This document shows positions 41,856 through 50,927 of a stretch of DNA of 64,000 bases, one piece after another. The DNA comes from Duganella zoogloeoides. GTDB lineage: Bacteria; Pseudomonadota; Gammaproteobacteria; Burkholderiales; Burkholderiaceae_D. The stretch lies in contig NZ_CP140152.1 in the NCBI RefSeq assembly GCF_034479515.1, positions 682,001 to 746,000 of the forward strand. The letters are read 5' to 3'. Under the pieces are notes generated by a model. That model was given only the letters and a program-made list of their open reading frames with translations, was not told the origin of the DNA and did not search any database. A program made the translations under genes and the position numbers. The stretch's first letter is position 1; every line of letters starts with the position of its first letter.

Positions 41856-43061
41856 TCAGTGACGGGAAAAGGAATCGGAACGCTCGAGATCGGCCAGCAC
41901 GCGGCGGGCCGACTGCGGCAGGTGCGCCAGTGCCGGCGGCACGTCGGCCAGCATCGGCACCACGGCGTCGGGATTGCCGCGCACCCGCGCATACCAGGCC
42001 AGGAAGCGCGCTTCCAGTCCCGGGACGCGGCGCAGCACAGCAAACGCGGCGCCGCGCAGCGCCGGCCGCTGCGCCAGCCACATCAGCGCGCGCCGCACTT
42101 GCGGCCGCACACGCGCAGGCGTGAACAGGCGCAGCGGCGCGGTCAGGCGCCACGACCAGCTGCCGTGGGCTGCCTGCAACTGCGCTTCAAGCTGGCGCGC
42201 CCACGCGGTTTGGCCGTCGTGCACCTGCACCAGTTCTGCATGGCGCGCGCGCGCCTCGGCCAGTTCGGCTGCGACGCCCTGCAGGCGCACCAGTTCTGCC
42301 GCGAGGCCGGTCATGCGCCCCAGTTCGGCGTCCAGCGCCTGCACCCGGTGCAGGGCGCGGTCGAGATCGCGCACGATGTAATGGTCGAACACATTGGGCT
42401 GGACGGCCAGCGCAGGCAACAGGTGCGCCTGCTCGGCCGCCACGTAATACCGGTTGAGACCATCGAAATAGGCGTACCGGTAATCGCACGATGTCACCAG
42501 CGCTTCCCACTGCTCGTGATTGGTGACGGGACTGCCGGGCAGCGTCGCTTCGATCACCAGCACCCACGGCCGCCAGCGCCGCAGGTCCATGCCGCGCAAT
42601 ACTTCCGCTTCGAAGCCCTCGACATCGATCTTGAGGAAATGGATGGCGTCCGGCGCATGCTCGGCGCAGATGCCGGCCAACGTGCGCATGGGCACCTGGT
42701 GCTCGATGATGGACACGCCGTCGGCGCGGTGCAGGGCTGCGGTGGCGGCATCGGTCGAGGCCCAGCCGTTGACGGTAGGTGTGTCGTACAGCGTGATGCT
42801 GCCGTCGGCAGCGCCGCAGGCCAGCGCCAGGTTGATGTCGCGCGGGCGCTCGCGCAGGAAGACTTCGTGGTACGACGGCATCGGTTCGATGTTGATGCCG
42901 CGCCAGCCGGCGTCGTAGAAAATCCGGGTGACCGAATTTTCCTCGGGGTCGTTGGCGCCGACGTCGATATAAAAACCGTTTTGTATGCGGTTCAGTGCGC
43001 GCCACAGCAGCACGTCTTCGCCGTTCTGCGCGTACGAGATCAGGGGGATGCGCAGTGTCAT
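41856..43061 (-). CDS. FkbM-family methyltransferase with coiled-coil tail
   Basis: The 401-residue protein has an N-terminal FkbM (Methyltransf_21) domain: SYAQNGEDVLLWRAL, FYIDVGANDPEENSVT for SAM binding, and IHFLKIDVEGFEAEVLRG at 150-167. From about residue 235 a heptad-rich segment (RVQALDAELGRMTGLAAEL) and a basic tail follow, probably for oligomerisation or chain-length control. It likely O-methylates a sugar, perhaps a terminal cap that signals export through Wzt. Confidence 0.82.
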   Translation of the reverse strand: MTLRIPLISYAQNGEDVLLWRALNRIQNGFYIDVGANDPEENSVTRIFYDAGWRGINIEPMPSYHEVFLRERPRDINLALACGAADGSITLYDTPTVNGWASTDAATAALHRADGVSIIEHQVPMRTLAGICAEHAPDAIHFLKIDVEGFEAEVLRGMDLRRWRPWVLVIEATLPGSPVTNHEQWEALVTSCDYRYAYFDGLNRYYVAAEQAHLLPALAVQPNVFDHYIVRDLDRALHRVQALDAELGRMTGLAAELVRLQGVAAELAEARARHAELVQVHDGQTAWARQLEAQLQAAHGSWSWRLTAPLRLFTPARVRPQVRRALMWLAQRPALRGAAFAVLRRVPGLEARFLAWYARVRGNPDAVVPMLADVPPALAHLPQSARRVLADLERSDSFSRH

Positions 43062-44086
43062 GCAGCCTCCGGCGCAAACAGTGCGGCGTGCGCCGGCCCG
43101 GCCACCGCAGCCGCCAGCGACGGCTTGTCATAGACCAGCAGCGCAATCGCCGCCTGGGCCAGCAGGTCGCGCCCGGCCAGGCCGGCGGCGCGCCTGAAGA
43201 ACACGGCGTCGCCCCAGCCAAGGCGGTCGCGGCTGCCCTCGAACGGGCCGTGGTAGGCGTAGCGGCAGCTGTGGGACAGGTCGATGAAGTCGAAGCCGTG
43301 GCCGCGCAGCAGTTGCTCAATTTCCGAGAACAGGCCCTGGCCAGCGTAGATCTCTGCAAACGACACTTCGCAGTGGACCACGTTGGTACGGGCCAGCACG
43401 GCGCCGGCATGGCGCAGCGCGGGCAATTCGAAGCCCTGGATGTCGAGCTTGAGGAAGTCCACCGTGGCGTCATCGTCCAGCACGTCGTCGAGGGTGCGGG
43501 TGGCGACCTGCCCGGTGCGCGCCGTGCGTAGCTGGCTCAGATGCACCAACTGCCCGGTGAGCGCAGTATTGAACGGCAGCAGCGACGACGTCGCGTCGGG
43601 CACGTTCAGGTGGAACGTATGGTTGTTGCCGTCGCCGATGAAGTCCGGGTACATGCGCACGGTGGCGCCGTCGGCCTGGCGCCGTTCGGTCAGCTTGTCC
43701 GCGATCGGTTCGAAGCCGACGATGTGGCACGGCAGGCCGTGGCCGGCCAGGGCCGCATACACGTGCTGTTCGTCGGCCAGGATTTGCGCGCCCACGTCCA
43801 CGATGCGCAGCGGTGAACCGGCCAGCGCGGCGGCGGCGGCTGCGGCCACGCGCGTGCGCAGGCCGGCGTGCGCGTGCTGGTGGGCCAGCGTGGCGCGGTA
43901 TTCATCGCTGGCGGTGAGCGCGGTGGTAAGCGCGGCCAGGTCGAGGCGGCCGTCCACCAGGGTGTCGGTCCAGTAGGCCAGGCCGGCGGCGTCGGCCTCG
44001 CGGCCCAGCAGGGCGCGATACAGGGCGCGCACCAGGTGCTGCGCTTCAAGGGAGGAATAGGTCACGATACTCTTTCTGGATTCCAT
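43058..44086 (-). CDS. DUF4214-FkbM methyltransferase fusion
   Basis: The protein has 342 residues from the ATG at 44086, which overlaps the Wzt stop by one base (TAATG). Residues about 12-75 form a DUF4214 domain (LVRALYRALLGREADAAGLAYW), a module mostly found in secreted RTX-type and glycan-associated proteins. The FkbM methyltransferase domain follows: LRIVDVGAQILADEQHVY, then VDFLKLDIQGFELPALRHAG. It overlaps the next FkbM gene by four bases. Substrate unknown. Confidence 0.8.
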   Translation of the reverse strand: MESRKSIVTYSSLEAQHLVRALYRALLGREADAAGLAYWTDTLVDGRLDLAALTTALTASDEYRATLAHQHAHAGLRTRVAAAAAAALAGSPLRIVDVGAQILADEQHVYAALAGHGLPCHIVGFEPIADKLTERRQADGATVRMYPDFIGDGNNHTFHLNVPDATSSLLPFNTALTGQLVHLSQLRTARTGQVATRTLDDVLDDDATVDFLKLDIQGFELPALRHAGAVLARTNVVHCEVSFAEIYAGQGLFSEIEQLLRGHGFDFIDLSHSCRYAYHGPFEGSRDRLGWGDAVFFRRAAGLAGRDLLAQAAIALLVYDKPSLAAAVAGPAHAALFAPEAA

Positions 44087-45408
44087 TACAGCGTGGCGCA
44101 TTCGAGCCGTGGCGCCAGGTTGGTCATGCCGGACCAGCGGATCGCCGCAGCCTCGGGCAGCACCATGAAGGCGCTGACCTCGTGCAGGTAATTGAGCACC
44201 TCGCGGAAGTTGCCTTCATCATAACCGCCATTGCCCAAACCAACCGTCAGCGTGTACTCCTCCGGTGCGAGGCGCATGGCAAAGACAAAACTGGCCGACA
44301 GCACGCCGCCTGCGCTGACCGGCCCCGGGGTCTGGTGCATGCAATAGGTATTGGTTTCGAACAGCACGATGCCGTGCCGGTTGCGGATCTTGAAGCCCAC
44401 GTGCGGATCGTCGAGGTCGCGGTGGGCCAGGTAATCGATGCGCAGGCGTACCTGCTGGTCGGCGCCGATATTGGTCAGCGCAACGCCGTCGGCATCGACA
44501 AAAGCGGCGCCCACGCAATCGGCGTGCGCGGTGACGATGCTGCCGTCGCTGCCGGAGAGTGCGACGGACGTGCGCAGGCGGTCGGCATCGACCGGTGGCG
44601 CAGCCGGGGCCCCGGTCGGGACAGAAAGTGCAACCGGTATCGGCGCGGAGGCCGCCGCATCGGCAGCATCGACCGGCGCATGGCCCAGCAGTTCGGCCTG
44701 GTAGCGGTCGGCGGCGGTGCGCGGCGCGCCGTCGAAGGCCAGCCGGCCCTGGCGGATATACAGCGCGCGGTCGCAGATATTCATCACCGTGCCCATGCTG
44801 TGCGAGACGAACAGCAAGGTGGTGCCGGCCGCCGTGAAACCACGGATGCGGTCGAAACATTTTTGCTGGAAGAACACGTCGCCGACCGCCAGCGCCTCGT
44901 CGACGATCAGGATGTCGGGCCGCTCGCAGGTGGCCACGCTGAACGCCAGGCGCATCTGCATGCCGCTCGAATACACGCGCACCGGCTGGTCGATGTAGTC
45001 GCCGATGCCGGCAAACGCCTCGATCTCGGGCATCAGCGCGGTGATGCGGGCGGCGTCCAGGCCCATCAGTTGGCCGGCCATGAGCACGTTCTGGCGGCCG
45101 GTAAAGTCCGGGTGGAAACCCAGGCCCAGTTCCAGCAAGGCCGCCACCCGGCCGTGCGTGGCCACGCTGCCCACGGTGGGCAGGGTAGTGCCGGTGATCA
45201 GTTTCAACAGCGTGCTCTTGCCCGCGCCGTTGATGCCGATCAGCGCCACCGCCTCGCCGGCGGCGATATGAAAATCGATGTCCTGCAAGATCCAGTGGGC
45301 ACGGTGGCGCGGGCCGCGCCACGGCAGCAGCCACTCGGCCAGGCGCGCCCAGCGCGTCGGATATTGTTTGTAGGCCTTGCCCAGGCCGGCAACGGTAATG
45401 GCTCCCAT
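44086..45408 (-). CDS. wzt: Polysaccharide ABC exporter ATPase Wzt with cargo-binding domain
   Basis: The protein has 440 residues from the ATG at 45408 (MGAITVAGLGKAYKQYPTRW). The ATPase has Walker A GINGAGKSTLLKL, signature YSSGMQMRLAFSV, Walker B ILIVDEALAVGD and the switch His in FVSHSMG. A linker precedes a C-terminal beta-sandwich (about 290-420; DPHVGFKIRNRHGIVLFETN), the Wzt C-domain that recognises the capped glycan end. It pairs with Wzm, whose stop overlaps its start. Confidence 0.88.
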   Translation of the reverse strand: MGAITVAGLGKAYKQYPTRWARLAEWLLPWRGPRHRAHWILQDIDFHIAAGEAVALIGINGAGKSTLLKLITGTTLPTVGSVATHGRVAALLELGLGFHPDFTGRQNVLMAGQLMGLDAARITALMPEIEAFAGIGDYIDQPVRVYSSGMQMRLAFSVATCERPDILIVDEALAVGDVFFQQKCFDRIRGFTAAGTTLLFVSHSMGTVMNICDRALYIRQGRLAFDGAPRTAADRYQAELLGHAPVDAADAAASAPIPVALSVPTGAPAAPPVDADRLRTSVALSGSDGSIVTAHADCVGAAFVDADGVALTNIGADQQVRLRIDYLAHRDLDDPHVGFKIRNRHGIVLFETNTYCMHQTPGPVSAGGVLSASFVFAMRLAPEEYTLTVGLGNGGYDEGNFREVLNYLHEVSAFMVLPEAAAIRWSGMTNLAPRLECATL

Positions 45409-46202
45409 CACAGCTCGTCCACCATTTCGCCGGCGCGCTTGCGGAACAGCCGCAGGCCCAGCACGCACAGCACCAGCGCGCCCAGCGCTGCCGGCAGCAG
45501 GCCGGCCCAGTCGGGCGCGCGGCCGTGCAGCAGCACGTCCTGGAAGCCGCCCGTCACTGCTGCCATGGGATTGAACACCAGCAAGTCGCGCAGCGCGGGC
45601 GGCAAGATCGCGGCCGGGTACACCACCGGCGTCAACCAGAACCAGAACTGGATAAAGATCTGGAAAAACTGGCCGACGTCGCGGAAGAACACATTGAGCA
45701 CGCCCAGCACCAGGCCCAGCCCGATCGCCAGCGCCACTTCCAGCACCAGCAGCGGCAGCAGCAGCGCGTACACGGCACCGGGGAACTGGCCCGATACCAG
45801 CAGGAAGACGGTAAACAGGCCAAAAATAATCGCGAAGTTGACCAGCGCGTTGCTGGCCACGATGGCCGGCAGGCAGATGCGCGGGAAGTTGGCCTTTTTA
45901 AGCAGGTTGGCGTTGTCGATGAACATGTTCTGCGCGCGCGTGACGATCTCGGCAAACAGGCCCCATGACAGGATGCCGGCGCACAGGTAAATGCTGTAGC
46001 CGAAGCGGCTGACCTCGCCTGGCAGCTTGCTCTGCATCACCTGCGAGAAAATCACGGTATAGACCACGATCATCGCCAGCGGATTGAGCACGGTCCAGGC
46101 GGCACCGAGCATGGTGTTGCGATAGCGGGACTGGAAATCGCGCTGGACACTACCCCCGATGAAGCCACGGCTGTGCCACAGCGCACGCAGCATGATGCTC
46201 AT
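45408..46202 (-). CDS. wzm: Polysaccharide ABC exporter permease Wzm
   Basis: The protein has 264 residues from the ATG at 46202 (MSIMLRALWHSRGFIGGSVQ). Six membrane helices and the ABC2-type signature RDFQSRYRNTMLGAAWTVLNPL near residues 20-41 are clear, with NVFFRDVGQFFQIFIQFWFW late. It exports a lipid-linked O-antigen or similar glycan. It is the first gene of the leftward operon of ten genes; an upstream in-frame extension to 46271 looks less likely. Confidence 0.87.
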   Translation of the reverse strand: MSIMLRALWHSRGFIGGSVQRDFQSRYRNTMLGAAWTVLNPLAMIVVYTVIFSQVMQSKLPGEVSRFGYSIYLCAGILSWGLFAEIVTRAQNMFIDNANLLKKANFPRICLPAIVASNALVNFAIIFGLFTVFLLVSGQFPGAVYALLLPLLVLEVALAIGLGLVLGVLNVFFRDVGQFFQIFIQFWFWLTPVVYPAAILPPALRDLLVFNPMAAVTGGFQDVLLHGRAPDWAGLLPAALGALVLCVLGLRLFRKRAGEMVDEL

Positions 46203-46365
46203 GAAATCATGGCGCCGGCACAAGGCGGCAGCAACAGTGGTGAAGGGGCGACGACCATAAGAGTCCTGCAATAATGATCGAAAGATTATATAGCAGCCAG
46301 TTGCCAGCTTAATATGTTGTAACAGCTTGTTACGCGCTGTAACTAAATCTCCGGGAAGGGGCTGA

Positions 46366-47619
46366 TCACGGTCCCAGCCACTGCCAACTCAGTTGCAATT
46401 GGGTATCGTCGTACTGGAAGATCGAGATGTTTTCGCGGTTGTGGATGCGCCGCGCTTCGACCACCAGGTTGTGGCTCTTGCCCAGCGGGTAGGTAAAAGC
46501 GCCTCGCAACATATGCGCCTGCTGGCGCCGGGTCTCGTCAATCAGGCCCTCCGCATAGGCGCTGGCGCTGCGCCAGGTCTGGCGCGTATAGCCAAGCTCG
46601 CCCGTGCCGGCGCCAAGCAGTTGCCGGTATTGCAGCGACAGGCTGTTGCCGTGGCGGTTGCCGCCGGGACGCTGTTCGGCGGCCTTGTCGTCGAGCAGGC
46701 CGAAGCTGGCGCTGGCGTACTGGTTGCCGCTGCGCCAGGTCAGCTGGCTGCGCACTTCGCCGGTGGTGCCGCGAAAATTGTCGAGGGTCTGGTAATCGAC
46801 GTGGGTCACGCCCGTGTGCAGCGACAGTTGCAGGGTCTTGGGCAGCGGCAGCGGCGGCATCAGCTGCGCTTGCAGCTGGAGCTGGCGCTGGTACAACTGG
46901 CTGCCCAGCGTCGCGTAACCGACAGTGGCGGTGGTGCGCAGTTTCCAGCGTTTGATGCGCCACGGCGTATCGATGCCGGCGAACAGCGAATAGCTGTCGT
47001 AGTCGTGCAGGCGGTCGTGGCGGCGGCCCTGGAATTGCACGAAGCCCTGGGTGCCGTTGGGCGTGAGGTCGCGGATATAGTCGGCCGACAGCGCCGTGTA
47101 CTGGTCGCGCCGGGGTAAAAAGTCGGGCAGCAGCACCAGGCCGTCGCCGCCGTCCACCGGCTGGTACGTTGCGCTGTTGGCGCCCTGGTTGACATTGCGG
47201 CTCAGGCCGCGTCCCACGGAGACGCTGTACAACGGCCGCGGTTGCCAGCCGGCGCAGCCGCCGGCGCGGGCCTGGGCGATCAGTTCGCGGATTTCCGGTG
47301 GCGGTGCAAAACGCTGTTCGATGGCCTGGAACAGGCGCTCGGCCTCGGCCATGTTGCCCAGGTCGCAGCGCACCAGCGCCAGGTCGAGCCAGGCGCCCGC
47401 GTGCAGCGGCTCCTGGGCGATCACGCGTTCGAGGGCGTCGGTGGCGTCGTCGCGGCGGCCTTCGGCGATCGACCGCAGGGCATCGCGGTACAGGTCCTGC
47501 ACCAGGTCTGCAGTCTGGGCGCGGGCAGCGCCGCCTGTCACGGCCAACAGGACCAGCGCGCATATCGCCAGCGGGGCGGTTTTCGACAGCGGGTGGTGGA
47601 GGAAGCCTGGCAGTGTCAT
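46366..47619 (-). CDS. TPR/outer-membrane beta-barrel protein (SLAM/DUF560-like)
   Basis: The protein has 417 residues from the ATG at 47619. The signal peptide covers LAICALVLLAVTGGAARA|Q. TPR repeats follow: LYRDALRSIAEGRRDDATDA and AGAWLDLALVRCDLGNMAEA. Then comes a barrel of about 14 strands ending in aromatic QLQLSWQWLGP. This resembles surface lipoprotein assembly modifiers, or related barrels that move cell-surface proteins. It is divergent from the FecR-domain gene. Confidence 0.65.
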   Translation of the reverse strand: MTLPGFLHHPLSKTAPLAICALVLLAVTGGAARAQTADLVQDLYRDALRSIAEGRRDDATDALERVIAQEPLHAGAWLDLALVRCDLGNMAEAERLFQAIEQRFAPPPEIRELIAQARAGGCAGWQPRPLYSVSVGRGLSRNVNQGANSATYQPVDGGDGLVLLPDFLPRRDQYTALSADYIRDLTPNGTQGFVQFQGRRHDRLHDYDSYSLFAGIDTPWRIKRWKLRTTATVGYATLGSQLYQRQLQLQAQLMPPLPLPKTLQLSLHTGVTHVDYQTLDNFRGTTGEVRSQLTWRSGNQYASASFGLLDDKAAEQRPGGNRHGNSLSLQYRQLLGAGTGELGYTRQTWRSASAYAEGLIDETRRQQAHMLRGAFTYPLGKSHNLVVEARRIHNRENISIFQYDDTQLQLSWQWLGP

Positions 47620-47829
47620 CGATGGGTAAATACTGGCCGCCCCGGAATCGGCGCAATGGTCGGGCAGTATAACGTACCTGCCTGGAATTGCCGAATCGAC
47701 GGTCACGGCTGGTGACAAGGATTGATACAAAGTGTAACGACTGTCTTGTCAGAAATTAATTTCGGTAAAATACGCGTTATGGCGTACGCCCGAGATCCGG
47801 GCATACGCATCATCCACCGGAATTCCATC

Positions 47830-48861
47830 ATGGCGCGTCAACTCACCTTCATTATCGCGGCGCTGCTGGCAGCGCAGGCGCATGCCGCCGAGCCTGGACA
47901 AATCGTGTTTGTCGCCGGCCAGGCCGAGGTGGAAGGCGATCCCGCCCGCGTCGGCGCAACGGTCCGGGACGGCGACCGCTTGCGCACCGGCGGCGACGGC
48001 TACTTGTATATCCGCACTGCCGATCAGCGCCTGGTGATCGTGCGGCCAGAAACCGAAGCGCGTTTCGCTCGCGAAATAAGCACTACGGCTACCCAAGGAA
48101 ACCTGGGCACGCCTGCGTTCAATACTGCCAATCTTGCCAACCTCGCCAATGCCGCTGGTCCGGTCGCCGGTCTGGCCGACGCCCGTGTCGAGTCTTCGGC
48201 CATGGCCGGCACCATGGTGGCCACCGGTGTCAACCCCGACCTCGACGCCCGCAAGAGCGGCGACCTGCAGGCCAGGTTGCCGCAGTTCGGCGCCACCGGC
48301 AATGTGCGCCCGCCCGACCTGGCCGCCCAGCCGCAAGTGGTCAGCTGGGGGCGCTGGGAAAAAGTCATCGACCGCGCGCCCAACGCCACCCTCGAGAATT
48401 TGTCCGGGGCCGTCGCGACCAGCGGTACCCGGCGCCTGGCCGCCAACGAGGTTTATGTACTGTTCCGTGGCGAAGACGGTACGCCGTACGTGACGCCGGC
48501 GCGCGGCAGCGCCGGCTTCGCCCTGGCCGCCAGCGAAGCCTATGTGCGCGATGCCGGTACCGGCCAGCGCACGGCCGCCAGCCTGTCCGACGGCCGCCTG
48601 ACGGTCGATTTTGCCAAGGCCACGTTTGCCACCAGCGTCAATGTACGCGACCAGGACGCCAGCTACCGCCTGTCCGCCGCTGGCCAGTTGGCCAAGGATG
48701 GCCAGTTCGGCAGCGTCACCCGCACCGCACAGCCGGGCGCAATGCAGGTCAATGGCGCGCTGGGCGGTAATGGCGGTGCGACTTACCTGTTCGAAGGCGC
48801 GCTGACCCCGAGCAGGACCGTTTCCGGCGTGGCAACCTGGCGTACCACAACCACCCGCTAA
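47830..48861 (+). CDS. Secreted FecR-domain protein
   Basis: The protein has 343 residues from the ATG at 47830 with a signal peptide (QLTFIIAALLAAQAHAAE). A FecR domain follows: GQIVFVAGQAEVEGDPARVG, GDRLRTGGDGYLYIRTADQRL. The rest is Ala/Gly/Thr-rich beta structure. No FecI-type sigma factor or inner-membrane helix is present, so it is not a canonical FecR anti-sigma regulator. A long hairpin begins at the stop codon. Confidence 0.75.
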   Translation: MARQLTFIIAALLAAQAHAAEPGQIVFVAGQAEVEGDPARVGATVRDGDRLRTGGDGYLYIRTADQRLVIVRPETEARFAREISTTATQGNLGTPAFNTANLANLANAAGPVAGLADARVESSAMAGTMVATGVNPDLDARKSGDLQARLPQFGATGNVRPPDLAAQPQVVSWGRWEKVIDRAPNATLENLSGAVATSGTRRLAANEVYVLFRGEDGTPYVTPARGSAGFALAASEAYVRDAGTGQRTAASLSDGRLTVDFAKATFATSVNVRDQDASYRLSAAGQLAKDGQFGSVTRTAQPGAMQVNGALGGNGGATYLFEGALTPSRTVSGVATWRTTTTR

Positions 48862-48963
48862 GAGCGCCTGACGTCACCTCCATAGCTGCGTTGCAGCTCC
48901 TCGCCGTACATTCGTACAGTCTTCGTCGCTGCGCCTTGCTCTGAAGGTGACGTCAGGCGCTCT
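48861..48963. repeat. Long hairpin element with 19-bp perfect arms
   Basis: The arms at 48861-48879 and 48945-48963 are perfectly complementary and followed by TTT. The 65-base interior contains a small GCTGC-GTT-GCAGC hairpin, TACATTCGTACAG and a GC-rich part. The left arm begins at the last base of the fecR stop. It can serve as terminator, but the size suggests a mobile or REP-like element. Confidence 0.6.
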
Positions 48964-49136
48964 TTTAGCGTACCCAAGCACATTTGTGTGCCAATTTCCA
49001 ACAGATGCTCCAAGTAAATTGAGGCTGGGCGTGTGTATGGCGGCCCGTGTGGGAAATTGTGAATTTTCAGGGAATTTTGTGAGCGATAATGGCCCCGCCG
49101 ACCCAGTGGAGTTGATTCGTCACAACTTATTCGATA

Positions 49137-50927
49137 ATGAAAAACAAATTCTCTCCGCCCAGTAACGAAATCACCGACGTCCTCTCCACGCTCAAACGCG
49201 CCTTTTTCACGGTGGGCGCATTCAGCGCCATCACCAACCTGCTGATGCTGGCGCCGTCGCTTTACATGTTGCAAGTCTATGATCGCGTGCTGACCAGCCG
49301 CAACGAGACCACCTTGCTGATGCTGACGGTGATGATCCTGGGCGCCTACCTGATGATCAGCGTGCTTGAACTGGTGCGCAGCTTCATCCTGGTGCGCGTC
49401 GGCGCCCGCTTCGACATGGAACTCAACAAGCGGGTGTACACCGCCGCCTTCGAGCAGAATTTGCGGCGCACAGGCGGCAACGCGGGCCAGGCCTTGAGCG
49501 ATCTGACCAATATCCGCCAGTTCCTCACCGGCAGCGCGCTGTTCGCGTTTTTCGACGCGCCGTGGTTCCCGATCTACCTGGTCGTGATTTTCATTTTCGA
49601 GCCGGGCCTGGGCGTGTTCGCGCTGTGCGGCACGGCGATCCTGGTGGCGCTGGCCTTCCTCAACGAGCGCGTGTCGAAAAAGCCGCTGGCCGAAGCCAAT
49701 ACCCTGTCGATCGCCTCGGCCTCGCTGGCGACCAACAACCTGCGCAATGCCGAAGTGATCGAGTCGATGGGCATGCTGCCCAACCTGATGGGCCGCTGGT
49801 TCAAGCTGCACGGCAAATTCCTGCACCTGCAGGGCGAGGCCAGCGAAAAGGCCGGGCTGGTGGCGGCCGCCACCAAGTTCGTGCAGATCGCGTTGCAATC
49901 GCTGGTGCTTGGCTATGGCGCGTTGCTGGTGCTGGAAAACAAGATCACGCCGGGCATGATGATTGCCGCCTCGATCCTGCTGGGCCGCGCGCTGGCGCCG
50001 GTGCAGCAGGTGATCGCGGTATGGAAAACCTATGCCGGCGCCCGCAGCTCGTATGGCCGGCTGCTCGAACTGCTCGACGGTAATCCGGCGCGCAAGGCGG
50101 GCATGCCGCTGCCCAAGCCCACCGGCACGCTGACGGTGGAAGGCGTGAGCGCGGTGGCGCCCGGCGGCCAGGTGACCCTGCTGCGCGGTGTGTCGTTTGG
50201 CCTGATGCCTGGTGACGTGGTTGGCGTGATCGGCCCCAGCGGCTCGGGCAAGACCACGCTGGCGCGCCTGCTGGTGGGTGTGTGGCCAGCCGCGCTGGGC
50301 AAGGTGCGCCTCGATGGCGCCGACATCTATCAATGGAACAAGGCCGAGCTGGGTCCGCACCTCGGTTACCTGCCGCAGGATATCGAACTGTTTGCCGGCA
50401 CGGTGGGCGAGAACATCGCCCGCTTCGGCGAGGTCGCGGCCGACAAGGTGGTGCTGGCGGCGCAGCGTGCCGGCGTGCACGACATGATCCTGCGCCTGCC
50501 GCAAGGCTACGACACGCCGCTCGGTGATGGCGGCGCCGGCCTGTCCGGCGGCCAGAAGCAGCGCCTGGGGCTGGCGCGCGCCATGTATGGCGACCCGGCC
50601 GTGCTGGTGCTCGATGAGCCGAACTCCAACCTCGACGACGCCGGCGAGCATGCCTTGCTGGCGGCCGTGAACGACTTGCGCGCACGCGGCAAGACCATCG
50701 TGCTGATCACCCACCGCACCAGCGCCATCGGCATCACCAACAAGTTGCTGCTGTTGCGCGACGGCGCGGTCGAGCTGTTCGGCCCGACCAAGCAGGTGCT
50801 GCAGGCGCTGCAAGAGAAAAACCAGAAACAGATGCAGGCGCATGCGCAGGCCCAGCAGCCAGCCGCCCCGGCGCAGCCGCAACCTCCCGTACCAGCCGCG
50901 CCGGCGCCCGCCCAGGAGCAACCATGA
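49137..50927 (+). CDS. Type I secretion ABC transporter (PrtD/LapB-type)
   Basis: The 596-residue protein has an N-terminal six-helix membrane domain ([23 protein letters not shown]) without a C39 peptidase or CLD extension. The ATPase has [31 protein letters not shown] and [16 protein letters not shown]. The tail is Pro/Ala/Gln-rich. It energises one-step secretion of RTX-type proteins across both membranes, with the next two genes. It overlaps the HlyD gene by 4 bases. Confidence 0.9.
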   Translation: MKNKFSPPSNEITDVLSTLKRAFFTVGAFSAITNLLMLAPSLYMLQVYDRVLTSRNETTLLMLTVMILGAYLMISVLELVRSFILVRVGARFDMELNKRVYTAAFEQNLRRTGGNAGQALSDLTNIRQFLTGSALFAFFDAPWFPIYLVVIFIFEPGLGVFALCGTAILVALAFLNERVSKKPLAEANTLSIASASLATNNLRNAEVIESMGMLPNLMGRWFKLHGKFLHLQGEASEKAGLVAAATKFVQIALQSLVLGYGALLVLENKITPGMMIAASILLGRALAPVQQVIAVWKTYAGARSSYGRLLELLDGNPARKAGMPLPKPTGTLTVEGVSAVAPGGQVTLLRGVSFGLMPGDVVGVIGPSGSGKTTLARLLVGVWPAALGKVRLDGADIYQWNKAELGPHLGYLPQDIELFAGTVGENIARFGEVAADKVVLAAQRAGVHDMILRLPQGYDTPLGDGGAGLSGGQKQRLGLARAMYGDPAVLVLDEPNSNLDDAGEHALLAAVNDLRARGKTIVLITHRTSAIGITNKLLLLRDGAVELFGPTKQVLQALQEKNQKQMQAHAQAQQPAAPAQPQPPVPAAPAPAQEQP

